Assembly: GCA_963792895.1 (NCBI GenBank) | Contig: CAWBYA010000007.1 | Coordinates: 248,001 to 312,000, forward strand | Direction of reading: 5' to 3' | DNA length: 64,000 nt | Source: UBA6912 sp963792895 | GTDB taxonomy: Bacteria > Actinomycetota > Acidimicrobiia > Spongiisociales > UBA5794 | Made by a program: the position numbers and the translations under genes | Notes under the pieces: model-generated | The model's input: the letters and a program-made list of their open reading frames with translations, nothing else | Databases searched by the model: none | Told to the model about the DNA's origin: nothing | Part shown: positions 55,153 through 64,000 of the stretch, in pieces | Layout: every line of letters begins with the position of its first letter | Numbering within the stretch: position 1 is the stretch's first letter

Positions 55153-56412
55153 TCACACCTCCGCGATGTCGGTCCGGTACTGCTTGCCGGTGAACTCGAT
55201 GTCTTCCGCTGCGGCGTACGCCGCCTTCCTCGCTGCGGCCACGTCATCACCGAGCCCGACGACGTTGAGGACCCGGCCTCCCGCAGTCACCAACTCGCCG
55301 TCGGTCAGCCGCGTGCCTGCGTGGAAGACGAGCGCGTCTGTGCGGCTCGCCGCAGCACCGACCCCAGTGATCGCCGCGCCCGTGGTGGGGGCCTCGGGGT
55401 ATCCAGGTGCGGCGAGCACGACGTCGACGGCCGCCGTAGTCGTCCAGCGGACCGGCGCGGTCGGTACGGCACCGGCTGCTGCGCCGGCGAGGAGTTCGAG
55501 CAGGTCGGTCTCCAAACGCGGGAGGACGACCTGAGTCTCGGGATCTCCCAGGCGGCAGTTGAACTCGAGGACCTTCGGACCATCGCGTGTCAGCATCAGC
55601 CCTGCGTAGAGGAAGCCGCGGTAGCTGATGCCGTCCGCAGCGAGTGTGGCGAGGACGGGACCGATCACCGTGGACATGGTTGTCGCGACGAGGTCCGCGT
55701 CGAGGTCGGCGACGGGGGAGAAGCACCCCATCCCGCCGGTGTTCGGGCCCACGTCACCGTCGCCGAGCCGCTTGTAGTCGCGTGCCGGTTCGAGCGCCAC
55801 GGCGTCGGTGCCGTCGCAGATCGCAAACACGGAAACCTCTCGGCCGTCGAGGTGTTCCTCGATGACGACCGTGGCACCCGCCTCCCCGAAGCCGCCGCTC
55901 AAGCACAACCGCGCCCACGCCTTCGCTGCATCGAGATCCGGCGTGACCAACACCCCCTTGCCGGCAGCGAGGCCGTCTGCCTTCACCACGTAGGGCGGCG
56001 CCGCGCCGTCGAGATGGCGATCGGCGTCGGCGACATCCGTGAAGGTCGCGGCTGCCGCGGTGGGAACCTCGGCGCGGAACATCACGTCCTTGGCGAACGC
56101 CTTCGACGACTCCAATTGTGCTCCCGCACGATGGGGCCCGAAGGCCGGGACGGAGGCTGCGGTGAGGGCATCAACGACGCCGGCGGCAAGGGGGGCCTCG
56201 GGGCCGACGACTACGAGGTCGACGGCGTTGGCGACCGCAAGGGCCGTCACCGCCTCGGCATCCGTGGGGTCGATCTCGGGGACGACGGCGCCGAGGTTGG
56301 CGAGCCCTGGGTTGCCCGGCGCACATATCAACTGATCGAGGTGCGGGCTCGCGGCCAGCTTCCAACCGATGGCGTGCTCCCGCCCACCGCCGCCGAGCAG
56401 CAAGACCTTCAC
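55153..56412 (-). CDS. purD: Phosphoribosylamine-glycine ligase (GAR synthetase)
   Basis: A 419-residue ATP-grasp enzyme that joins glycine to phosphoribosylamine. N-terminal GGGGREHAIGWKLAASPHLD, the ATP-grasp ADGLAAGKGVLVTPD loop, EEHLDGREVSVFAICDG and VLEFNCRLGDPETQVVLPRL are all present. ATG 56412 follows the purA stop by 7 bp, so the two genes are co-transcribed. Confidence 0.96.
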   Translation of the reverse strand: MKVLLLGGGGREHAIGWKLAASPHLDQLICAPGNPGLANLGAVVPEIDPTDAEAVTALAVANAVDLVVVGPEAPLAAGVVDALTAASVPAFGPHRAGAQLESSKAFAKDVMFRAEVPTAAAATFTDVADADRHLDGAAPPYVVKADGLAAGKGVLVTPDLDAAKAWARLCLSGGFGEAGATVVIEEHLDGREVSVFAICDGTDAVALEPARDYKRLGDGDVGPNTGGMGCFSPVADLDADLVATTMSTVIGPVLATLAADGISYRGFLYAGLMLTRDGPKVLEFNCRLGDPETQVVLPRLETDLLELLAGAAAGAVPTAPVRWTTTAAVDVVLAAPGYPEAPTTGAAITGVGAAASRTDALVFHAGTRLTDGELVTAGGRVLNVVGLGDDVAAARKAAYAAAEDIEFTGKQYRTDIAEV

Positions 56413-56419
56413 GTCTGAC

Positions 56420-57694
<1,275 letters not shown>

Positions 57695-57823
57695 GTGCAT
57701 CCTCTCCGGATGGGGACCGGCCCGATTGTAGGGGTGGCGCACGAGGCCCCGGCAGCCGAGCGGTGGGTGCGTCGGGGGTTACACTCGCTCTGGGGAGTCC
57801 GGATCGGATTGGGGGACCGTCAC

Positions 57824-58427
57824 GTGCCACGCATTCGCGCTGCCACCATTCCCGAGCACAAGGCTCAGACCCGCGCCGAGATCCTCGAGGCGGCGTTCCA
57901 CTTGTTCACGAACCTCGGGTTTGCACGGACGCGAGCTGACCGATGTCGCCGCGGCCGTGGGCCTCGGCCGCACGACGCTCTACGAGTACTTCCCCAACAA
58001 GGTCGAGTTGTTCCTTGCGCTGATCGACGATCGAATCCCGCCGTTGGTCGACGAGGTGACCCAGTCGCTTCCTGACGATGGGGCCCCCGGCGCCCGCATC
58101 GTGGGCCTGTTTCGTGGGTGCTTCCAGCTGCTCGTCACCGAGCCCAACCTGGCTCGGGTCCTGTTTCTCGTCGGTCGCGAGCTGCCTTCCGATGCCCGGT
58201 CCCGAATGTGGCACGTGCTGGACCCCGCGAGCGAGGAGCTGGGACGGATGTGCCGAGAACTCAGCGATGGGCTGGGCGGCGTCGACGTGCGCCATGTCTC
58301 GAGAGCCATCGGCGATCTGCTCGTCGGCGGTCTCGAAGAAGCGCTTGCTTCCAGGGACCTGGTGCGGGCCGTTCCCGACATCCTCGACGCCAGGATCCGT
58401 TTCCTGCCATCGTGGTCTGCGAGCTAG
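57824..58427 (+). pseudogene. TetR-family regulator, frameshifted near 57932
   Basis: Removing one base gives a 200-residue TetR-type repressor. The first part from GTG 57824 encodes KAQTRAEILEAAFHLFTNLGFA; the second part, one frame over, begins ELTDVAAAVGLGRTTLYEYFPNK (recognition helix), followed by a C-terminal ligand domain (about 60-200). The break lies in the ACGCGAGC stretch at about 57929-57936, where one base less joins both halves exactly at the family-typical spacing. Target unknown; the divergent purA or the downstream cNMP-binding gene are candidates by position only. Confidence 0.8.
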
Positions 58428-58457
58428 CCTCGGCCGAGTAGCCGGGAGGTACAGCAG

Positions 58458-58895
58458 ATGGCGAAGAGGAGCCGCACCGAGATGGTCGCCGTGTTGCAGC
58501 GCGTGCCCCTGTTCAACGGGCTGAGCCGGCGCCAGCTCACCGAGGTGGCCAAGGTCGCGTACGAGGACGAGTATGCGGTCGGTGATGAGATCGTGAAGGA
58601 GGGCGACGTCGGGCAGAAGCTCGTCGTCCTCGTGTCAGGGACTGCGGACGTGATCCGCAAGCGCTCTACGCTCGCCTCACTGGGCCCCGGCGACGTGATC
58701 GGCGAGATCTCGCTCATCGACGGGAGGCCCCGGACCGCTCAAGTCGTCGCCACCTCCACCGCCACCGGGATCGTCGTGTACGCCACGGCCTTCCGGAAGC
58801 TCCTCGACACCGTGCCGGCGCTGAGCCGCAACATCATGCTGGCGCTCGCTGGCCGGCTTCGTGAGGTCGACGAGCACGCCGACACCCACGGGTAG
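58458..58895 (+). CDS. Cyclic nucleotide-binding domain protein
   Basis: A 145-residue single cNMP-binding domain. VPLFNGLSRRQLTEVAKVAY, VGDEIVKEGDVGQKLVVLVSG and the phosphate-binding cassette GPGDVIGEISLIDGRPRTAQVVA are visible; the last retains the G-E-x-x-L and R-[TS]-A pattern needed for cyclic nucleotide contact. No DNA-binding domain follows, so it is a stand-alone sensor module, as found in several mycobacteria and relatives. GGGAGG ribosome site. It lies 30 bp after the TetR gene. Confidence 0.87.
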   Translation: MAKRSRTEMVAVLQRVPLFNGLSRRQLTEVAKVAYEDEYAVGDEIVKEGDVGQKLVVLVSGTADVIRKRSTLASLGPGDVIGEISLIDGRPRTAQVVATSTATGIVVYATAFRKLLDTVPALSRNIMLALAGRLREVDEHADTHG

Positions 58896-58911
58896 GTGAC
58901 CGGCAGGCGAG

Positions 58912-59409
58912 TCAGACCTCTCGCATGTGGCCGGCCGCGAAGAAGTACGTCCAGCCGTCCATCTCAGGTGGGTCGAGGCCGAGCTGCGTCAGGATGGTCG
59001 CAACCTGCGAGCGGTGCTCGGTGCTGTGGTTGATGGCCTGGAGCAGGATCAGCCGGGCCGGCATCCGCCAGGTGCCCGGGGGGTCGTCGCCGCTCACCTC
59101 GATCTCGTGGTTCTCGTGCGCACTCCCGGCGAACTCCTCGAGCAGCGCATCGCCGTAGGCATAACGCTCGCCGAGGATGGCGAACCCGGGAAACGGGTCT
59201 TCCGGCAGCCGTTCGGGTTTGTCCGGGGCGACGAACCGCGGGACGTACCCCACCTGGCTGTTGGCGATGTGGACGAGGGTGGCCCCGACGTTGCCGTAGG
59301 TCCCAGCGACCGTCTTGCCGAGCTGATCGGGCGTCAGGGCACGGCATGCGTCCAAGAGCCGCCCATTCATCATCGAGTTGTGGCGGAACAGCTCGATCAC
59401 GAGATCCAT
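58912..59409 (-). CDS. DinB-family (DfsB-like) protein
   Basis: A 165-residue four-helix protein. The three metal-binding His of DinB/YfiT folds are probably in FRHNSMMNGRLLDACR, GATLVHIANSQVGYV and LLQAINHSTEHRSQVATIL; the C-terminal HSTEHR motif is especially typical. Members bind divalent metal and often work as thiol transferases (mycothiol or bacillithiol dependent). Function is not more precisely known. Seventeen bp separate it from the convergent cNMP gene. Confidence 0.85.
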   Translation of the reverse strand: MDLVIELFRHNSMMNGRLLDACRALTPDQLGKTVAGTYGNVGATLVHIANSQVGYVPRFVAPDKPERLPEDPFPGFAILGERYAYGDALLEEFAGSAHENHEIEVSGDDPPGTWRMPARLILLQAINHSTEHRSQVATILTQLGLDPPEMDGWTYFFAAGHMREV

Positions 59410-59587
59410 GCGAAGACCTTAGAGGCTCAGCGGATAGGCGAGCCGATCGCCGGTGCCGGGCCCGAGCGGCCCGCCCGACGAACAAGAGCGGACGGCAACA
59501 CTTCGCCCGCCGCGAGTACGCGGCTGCTCGACCGCTCGGCCTCCCAATCGGCGGTCGCGACGTGCAGCCGGTCTCGGTATGCCCCGG

Positions 59588-60067
59588 TCACGTTGAGCGG
59601 GCGATGGCATCGAGCCGGGCCCCGGTGACGGCGACGTAGTCGTCCGGGGTGAGCATCACCTGGACGCCCTTGGCGCCCCCTGACACCCCGATGAGGTCGT
59701 GCTCGGCGGCCGACAGGTCGAGGAATACCGGCAGCTCCTTGCGAGCGCCGATTGCCGTGACGCCGCCTCGCCGGTAGCCGGTCAACGGCTCGACACCTCT
59801 GAGGGGCACGAGCGTCATCCGGCGGTCGCCCGCTGCTCGAGCAAGGGCTTTGAGGTCGAGCTCGGTGTCGGCCGGGATCACCGCAAAGCATGCCCCGGTG
59901 CGCTCTCCGGTGGCCACCAGTGTCTTGAACACTTGTGCGGCGGGAACGCCGATCAGGTCGGCGACGGCTCCGGCCGAGAACTCGTCCATGGAGATGTGGT
60001 ACTCACGCACCTCGTGGGTGATGCCGGCCGCCTCGAGCAGGCGTACTGCGTTCGTCTTCCTCGTCAC
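59588..60067 (-). CDS. ybaK: Cys-tRNA(Pro)/Cys-tRNA(Cys) deacylase, YbaK/EbsC family
   Basis: A 159-residue aminoacyl-tRNA editing protein that removes cysteine mischarged on tRNA-Pro. Features are YHISMDEFSAGAVADLIGVP, QVFKTLVATGE (catalytic Lys), AVIPADTELDLKALARAAG and the GYRRGGVTAIGARKELPVFLD segment. GTG 60067 has GGAGG at good spacing; the longer frame to 60151 overlaps the divergent ligase promoter. The 178 bp before the DinB gene (59410-59587) hold no recognised feature. Confidence 0.9.
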   Translation of the reverse strand: MTRKTNAVRLLEAAGITHEVREYHISMDEFSAGAVADLIGVPAAQVFKTLVATGERTGACFAVIPADTELDLKALARAAGDRRMTLVPLRGVEPLTGYRRGGVTAIGARKELPVFLDLSAAEHDLIGVSGGAKGVQVMLTPDDYVAVTGARLDAIARST

Positions 60068-60140
60068 GATCGACCTCCAAGCGGCAACCGTACCGTCCGT
60101 GCGATATCGTCTCCCTCGTGACCGATGCGAAGGGGCTGCC

Positions 60141-61754
60141 GTGCCGCACATGATGGATGACTTCCCGCTCCTGCTCTCGACCGTCTACGACCGCGCCGTG
60201 CGGCTCTACCCACACCAGGAGATCGTTTCGGTCGAGTCGGACCTGTCGCTGCTGCGCCAGACGTACGCGGAGACCGACGACCGCATACGCAGGCTGGCGA
60301 CGGCGTTCACCACGAAGCTGGGGCTGGAGGAGGGTGATGTCGTCGGGACCTTTGCGTGGAACAACGTGCGCCATCACGAGCTCTATTGGGCGACGACCAA
60401 CACCGGGCGCGTGTGCCACACGCTCAACATCCGGCTCTTTCCCGAGCAACTCGCCTACATCATCAACCATGCTCGCGACAAGGTGATCTTCGTCGACCCG
60501 GGTCTCATCGGCCTGCTCGAGACCGTGGTCGACGAGCTCGAGACCGTCGAGGCCTTCGTTGTCATGGCCGACCACACGGGTGAGACATCGCTGCCGAACG
60601 CGATCACCTACGAGGATCTCATCGCCGATGTCGAGCCCCACGGTCCGTGGCCTCTGCTCGACGAGCGATCGGCGATGATGCTCTGCTACACGTCCGGCAC
60701 CACGGGCAACCCGAAGGGCGTGGCCTACACCCAGCGTTCGACCTACCTGCACACCATTCACAACCTGGCGACGCTCCCGATCACGTCGCGCGACAACGTC
60801 CTTCCGGTCGTCCCCATGTTCCACGCATCCGCGTGGGGTTATCCGTTCGAAGCCACCGTGGCCGGCGCCAAGATCACCTATCCAGGCCCTGATATGTCAC
60901 CAGAGGGCCTCGTGCGGCTGTTCCACGAGGAGCGGGTGACGTTCTCTGCCGGTGTTCCGACGGTGTGGCTCGGGATTCAGCATCATCTGGCCGAGCATCC
61001 TGAGATCGACGTCAGCTCCATCGAGAAGTTCCTGTGTGGCGGCTCGGCCGTGCCGCGGGCGATGATCGACTGGTACTGGACCAACCGTGGCATTCGGGTC
61101 GTCCAGGGCTGGGGAATGACCGAGACCAACCCGGTCGCCTCAGTTGCGCTCCTCAAGCCCGGCATGGAGGAGTGGGAGCACGAGCGCCAGCTCGACGTGA
61201 TGGAGACCGCAGGGCTCCCCATCCTCGGCCTCCAAGTCAAGATCGTCGACGAAGACGGCGCCGAGCTGCCCCACGACGGCGAAGCCTTTGGCGAGCTGTT
61301 GATCCGCGGGCCGTGGATCGCGGCCGAGTACTACAACGACCCCCGATCCCCGCAGTCGTTCGCCGACGGCTGGCTGCGCACGGGTGACGTCTGCAAGATC
61401 ACCCCTGACGGCTACATCCGGATCACCGATCGCGCCAAGGACGTCATCAAGTCGGGCGGCGAATGGATCTCCTCCATCGACCTGGAGAACGAGCTGATGG
61501 CACATCCCTCGGTGAAGGAGGCGGCCGTCGTCGGCGTCAAGCACCTCAAGTGGCAGGAGCGCCCCATCGCCGTTGCTGTTCTCGCCCCCGGCACGGAGGT
61601 GTCCGAAGAGGACCTTCGCGAGTTCCTGGAGGGTCGGGTCGCCAAGTGGTGGCTACCCGACCGGATCCTCTTCATCGACGCAATCCCCAAGACCGGCACC
61701 GGCAAGTTCGACAAGAAGGTCGTCCGCGACCAATTCAGCGACCTGCTGATGTAA
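60141..61754 (+). CDS. Fatty-acyl-CoA ligase (AMP-binding, long/medium-chain)
   Basis: A 537-residue adenylating enzyme. AMP-binding motif MLCYTSGTTGNPKGVAYTQRS, A4 VVPMFHASAWGYPF, A5 GWGMTETNPVAS, A7 WLRTGDVCKITPDGY, A8 RAKDVIKSGGEWIS and catalytic C-terminal Lys in PKTGTGKFDKK are all in order. It activates a fatty acid as acyl-AMP and then acyl-CoA. GTG 60141 is used; ATG 60150 also fits. Divergent from ybaK; probably linked to beta-oxidation together with crotonases elsewhere in the genome. Confidence 0.92.
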   Translation: MPHMMDDFPLLLSTVYDRAVRLYPHQEIVSVESDLSLLRQTYAETDDRIRRLATAFTTKLGLEEGDVVGTFAWNNVRHHELYWATTNTGRVCHTLNIRLFPEQLAYIINHARDKVIFVDPGLIGLLETVVDELETVEAFVVMADHTGETSLPNAITYEDLIADVEPHGPWPLLDERSAMMLCYTSGTTGNPKGVAYTQRSTYLHTIHNLATLPITSRDNVLPVVPMFHASAWGYPFEATVAGAKITYPGPDMSPEGLVRLFHEERVTFSAGVPTVWLGIQHHLAEHPEIDVSSIEKFLCGGSAVPRAMIDWYWTNRGIRVVQGWGMTETNPVASVALLKPGMEEWEHERQLDVMETAGLPILGLQVKIVDEDGAELPHDGEAFGELLIRGPWIAAEYYNDPRSPQSFADGWLRTGDVCKITPDGYIRITDRAKDVIKSGGEWISSIDLENELMAHPSVKEAAVVGVKHLKWQERPIAVAVLAPGTEVSEEDLREFLEGRVAKWWLPDRILFIDAIPKTGTGKFDKKVVRDQFSDLLM

Positions 61755-61760
61755 CCAGGC

Positions 61761-62921
61761 TCAGCGGGGGAGCGCGCCCCCGAGCTCGTCCCACCGACCC
61801 GCCGTTGCCACGTCGACGACGGTCCATGCCATCGCGATGGCTCCGTCGCGGATGGCCCTCTCGCCGTCCGGTGTCACGGTGTGGGCGGCGAATTCGCGCT
61901 GGTGGTTGACGGCCGGGGCGCTGTTGATGCCCAGCATGGGATGGATGGTGGGCACGATCCGGCTGACGTTTGCCATGTCGGTCGACCCCGCCGCTCCCGG
62001 ATCGAGTGTGGCCGCGCGTCCCATCGTCCGTCCCAGTGCGCCGCTGTTGGCGGCGAAGAGGTCGACCATCACGGGGTCGTTGTGCATCTCGGTATACGTA
62101 TGGCCGCGGGGCTTGATCTCCACCGAGCAGCCGGTCGCCATTGCTGCAGCTTCGAAGCATGCCTCGACCTTCGTGCGCAGCTCGGCGAGTCGCTCCATCG
62201 AAGCCGCCCGAACATAGAACGCGAGCGACGTGTGCGCTGGGATCACGTTGGGGGCGCCCCCGCCGTAGGTGATCACGCCGTGGACCTTGTCGGTGTTGTA
62301 GAGCGTTTGGCGGAGCGTTGAGATGTTCACGTAGGCCTGCACGGCGGCGTCGAGGGCGTTGATGCCCACCTGGGGGGCGAACGCAGCGTGCGACTCCTTG
62401 CCGAAGAAATCGATGTCGAGGTGGGCGACGGCGAGGAAAGAGGGGTCGAGCACGTCCTCTGGTGACGGGTGGATCATCATCGCCGCAGCAGCTCCTTCGA
62501 ACGCTCCGGCCTCGATCAGGTCGATCTTTCCGCCGTACGCCTCTTCAGCCGGCGTGCCCAGCACCCTGACTCGGAACCCGAGCTCGTCGGCGAGCGGGGC
62601 GAGGGCTACACCCGCACCACACGCTGCAGTGGCGATGAGGTTGTGGCCACAGGCGTGGCCAACCTCAGGGAGGGCGTCGTACTCGGCGCAGATCACCACC
62701 TCGGGACCTTCGCCACCGACCCGGGCGTCGAACGCCGTCTCGAGGCCCCAGGCCGGGTATTCGACGGCGAATCCGTTGCCCCGAAGGAACTCGACGAGGC
62801 GAGCGGACGAGGCGCGCTCCTCGTAGGCGATCTCGGGATTCTCGTAGAGCCACTTCGAGATGTCTCGAAGATCCGGCTCGACGGCAGAGAACCGATCGAC
62901 GACGACCTGCTTGTGGTCCAT
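61761..62921 (-). CDS. M20 family amidohydrolase / peptidase
   Basis: A 386-residue dinuclear-metal hydrolase. VVICAEYDALPEVGHACGHNL has the metal-binding Asp and His-x-x-x-His pair; LGTPAEEAYGGK holds the catalytic Glu-Glu; a dimerisation domain (about 185-300) and a C-terminal metal His (NHQREFAAH) follow. Subfamily is closest to AbgB/aminoacylase-like amidohydrolases that cleave N-acyl amino acids or aminobenzoyl-glutamate. ATG 62921 has GAGGTG. Six bp separate it from the convergent ligase stop. Confidence 0.88.
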   Translation of the reverse strand: MDHKQVVVDRFSAVEPDLRDISKWLYENPEIAYEERASSARLVEFLRGNGFAVEYPAWGLETAFDARVGGEGPEVVICAEYDALPEVGHACGHNLIATAACGAGVALAPLADELGFRVRVLGTPAEEAYGGKIDLIEAGAFEGAAAAMMIHPSPEDVLDPSFLAVAHLDIDFFGKESHAAFAPQVGINALDAAVQAYVNISTLRQTLYNTDKVHGVITYGGGAPNVIPAHTSLAFYVRAASMERLAELRTKVEACFEAAAMATGCSVEIKPRGHTYTEMHNDPVMVDLFAANSGALGRTMGRAATLDPGAAGSTDMANVSRIVPTIHPMLGINSAPAVNHQREFAAHTVTPDGERAIRDGAIAMAWTVVDVATAGRWDELGGALPR

Positions 62922-63015
62922 GCACACCTCACTTGCCTCGTGATCGGGGACCTTCGCCCTGATCGGGCGCAGGCTAGTTGTCCGTACGATTGCGCGGTTT
63001 GCCAAACAACAGGAG

Positions 63016-63363
63016 ATGACCGTGGGCCACTACCGCGACATTCAGAAGGAAGTCAACGACGAGACGCGGGACCTCCGCACCCACATCGAGGAGGTCTACG
63101 CGGGATTCGGCGCTTTGCACCGTGCAGCGTTCACGGACGGCGCCCTCTCTGCCAAGACCAAGGAGCTGATCGCCCTCGCCATCGGCATCCATGACCACTG
63201 CGACGGGTGCATCGCGTCCCACGCCAGAGGAGCAGCCCGCCACGGAGCAACACCGCAAGAGGTGGCCGAGATGATCGGCGTGACCATCCTGATGGGTGGC
63301 GGGCCGAACACGATCTACGGCCCGCGCGCATGGGCCGCCTACAAGGAGTTCGCCGCAAAGTAG
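63016..63363 (+). CDS. AhpD-like carboxymuconolactone decarboxylase family protein
   Basis: A 115-residue helical protein of the CMD/AhpD family. The redox and proton-relay motif is C62-D-G-C65-I-A-S-H69, which in AhpD reduces peroxiredoxin AhpC. The preceding SAKTKELIALAIGI helix is typical. A peroxidase or alkylhydroperoxidase role is likely; a true decarboxylase role is not, because the Cys pair is conserved. Divergent from the M20 gene. Confidence 0.9.
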   Translation: MTVGHYRDIQKEVNDETRDLRTHIEEVYAGFGALHRAAFTDGALSAKTKELIALAIGIHDHCDGCIASHARGAARHGATPQEVAEMIGVTILMGGGPNTIYGPRAWAAYKEFAAK

Positions 63364-63390
63364 ATCGGTCGGCCGTTGGCCGTGTTCCGA

Positions 63391-63439
63391 GACCTCAGAC
63401 CTCAGACCTCAGACTTCTGACTTCTGACTTCTGTCCTCT
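63391..63439. repeat. Heptameric intergenic tandem repeat
   Basis: Seven in-register heptamers: GACCTCA three times, GACTTCT three times, then GTCCTCT. The array fills the gap between the AhpD-like gene and lgt, ending about 16 bp before the lgt start. It belongs to the same family as the arrays at 11777 and 33581 (unit GAGGTCW on one strand). Confidence 0.85.
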
Positions 63440-63454
63440 CGGTATGCTCGCCGT

Positions 63455-64000
63455 GTGATCGCGTCCATCTCCTACACCCCGATCCCGATTTTCGAGTTGG
63501 GGCCCCTCAACCTCTCGCTCCACGGCTTGTTCGCCGGCCTGGGCTTCGTGGGCGGGGCGGCGCTCATGCTGCGGGAGGCCAAGCGGCGAGGGTTCGACGT
63601 GGACAAGATCACGTCGGTGCTGACGTGGGCGCTGGTTGCGTCATTGCTCGGCGCACGGTTCTTCACCGTCCCCGCCCATCTCGGGGATCCCGGGTATGGG
63701 TTCAGCGATGCCATCAGCATCACGGGTGACTACAGCATCCTCGGCGGGTATGCGGGCGGCATCATCGTCGGCGCCATCCGGATGCGGATGCTCGATCTGC
63801 GCATCCCGGTGACGCTCGACATGGCAGCGGCAGGGCTGGCGATCGGCGCCGTGATCGGCAGGATCGGGGACCTTGCCATCGTCGAGCACCTCGGCAGCCG
63901 GACCGACTTCTTCCTCGGCTTCGCCGTGAAGCCCGGTTACGACCTCTCGCCGCAGCACGACGTGCTGGAGTGCACCGTCTCGGAGGCGGTGAACGGAATA
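63455..64000 (+). CDS. lgt: Prolipoprotein diacylglyceryl transferase, 3' truncated by window edge
   Basis: The frame from GTG 63455 is open to the window end (182 residues visible of the usual about 270-300). A multi-helix protein with IFELGPLNLSLHGLFAGLGF, the RFFTVP helix, the YSILGGYAGGIIVG segment and the GAVIGRIGDL part of the Lgt signature. It transfers diacylglycerol from phosphatidylglycerol to the lipobox Cys of prolipoproteins; the lipoprotein at 49835 would be a client. A second GTG at 63453 is followed at once by a stop, so 63455 is right. Confidence 0.87.
   Translation, partial: MIASISYTPIPIFELGPLNLSLHGLFAGLGFVGGAALMLREAKRRGFDVDKITSVLTWALVASLLGARFFTVPAHLGDPGYGFSDAISITGDYSILGGYAGGIIVGAIRMRMLDLRIPVTLDMAAAGLAIGAVIGRIGDLAIVEHLGSRTDFFLGFAVKPGYDLSPQHDVLECTVSEAVNGI

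Overview
The window is high-GC DNA from a member of the Actinomycetota, most like an Acidimicrobiia-type lineage. This rests on GC content, frequent GTG/TTG starts, dense ATGA/TGATG gene overlaps, LytR-CpsA-Psr and DrrA-type genes, a nickel ECF transporter behind a Nur-type operator, and secreted proteins with a degenerate SLH-like N-terminus. The class assignment is inference. I see no tRNA, rRNA, CRISPR array, transposase, prophage or recognisable defence locus.

Layout. 1-4503: end of purM, then a tight run of metallo-hydrolase, MobA-like protein and ECH1-like crotonase, then a class III aminotransferase closed by a 15-bp terminator stem. 4556-8583: small Zn-type protein, an Lnt homologue whose catalytic Cys is Ser, inositol monophosphatase, small Cys-rich protein, Thr/Pro-rich secreted protein with a 33-bp minisatellite. 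8620-12586: ilvD followed by a selenoprotein W-like gene with in-frame TGA at the CxxU site, an LCP transferase and an SDR. 12724-16978: a three-gene signalling cassette (histidine kinase; receiver-HDOD protein without its phospho-Asp; receiver with degenerate HD-type output). 17118-20382: DrrA/DrrB-type ABC exporter. 20439-23334: three tandem SLH-like surface-protein genes, two sharing an identical 489-bp block and the third broken. 23499-26528: nickel regulator nur (frameshifted) and the NikMNQO-type transporter with a Nur box. 26584-34524: polytopic membrane protein, CDF metal exporter, transsulfuration-type PLP enzymes, a second IMPase, a frameshifted aminotransferase and an AEC transporter. 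34574-34948: two tandem 189-bp units full of palindromes.

35121-45228 is a nitrate-respiration operon: NarK-type transporter, Fe-S Rrf2 regulator, membrane dihaem cytochrome c, NarG, NarH, NarJ, NarI, a DUF59/SufT-like protein and a YwiC-like membrane protein. All genes overlap or lie within about 11 bp, so they are probably one transcript; a DosR-like palindrome lies upstream. 45370-50377 holds a 1,481-residue secreted propeller/metallopeptidase/RTX protein and a lipoprotein. 50921-53240: flavin-halogenase-like enzyme and a secreted protein. 53377-57694: purB-purE-purD-purA on the minus strand. 57824-64000: frameshifted TetR, cNMP-binding protein, DinB, YbaK, fatty-acyl-CoA ligase, M20 amidohydrolase, AhpD-like protein and the start of lgt.

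The strongest unusual signals are the selenoprotein W-like gene, the Lnt homologue lacking its nucleophile, the surface-protein cassettes with a shared structured leader, the phospho-site-less receiver, and two intergenic repeat families. Four genes are broken by apparent single-base insertions, which suggests residual long-read assembly errors. I see no convincing wholly new multi-gene system.
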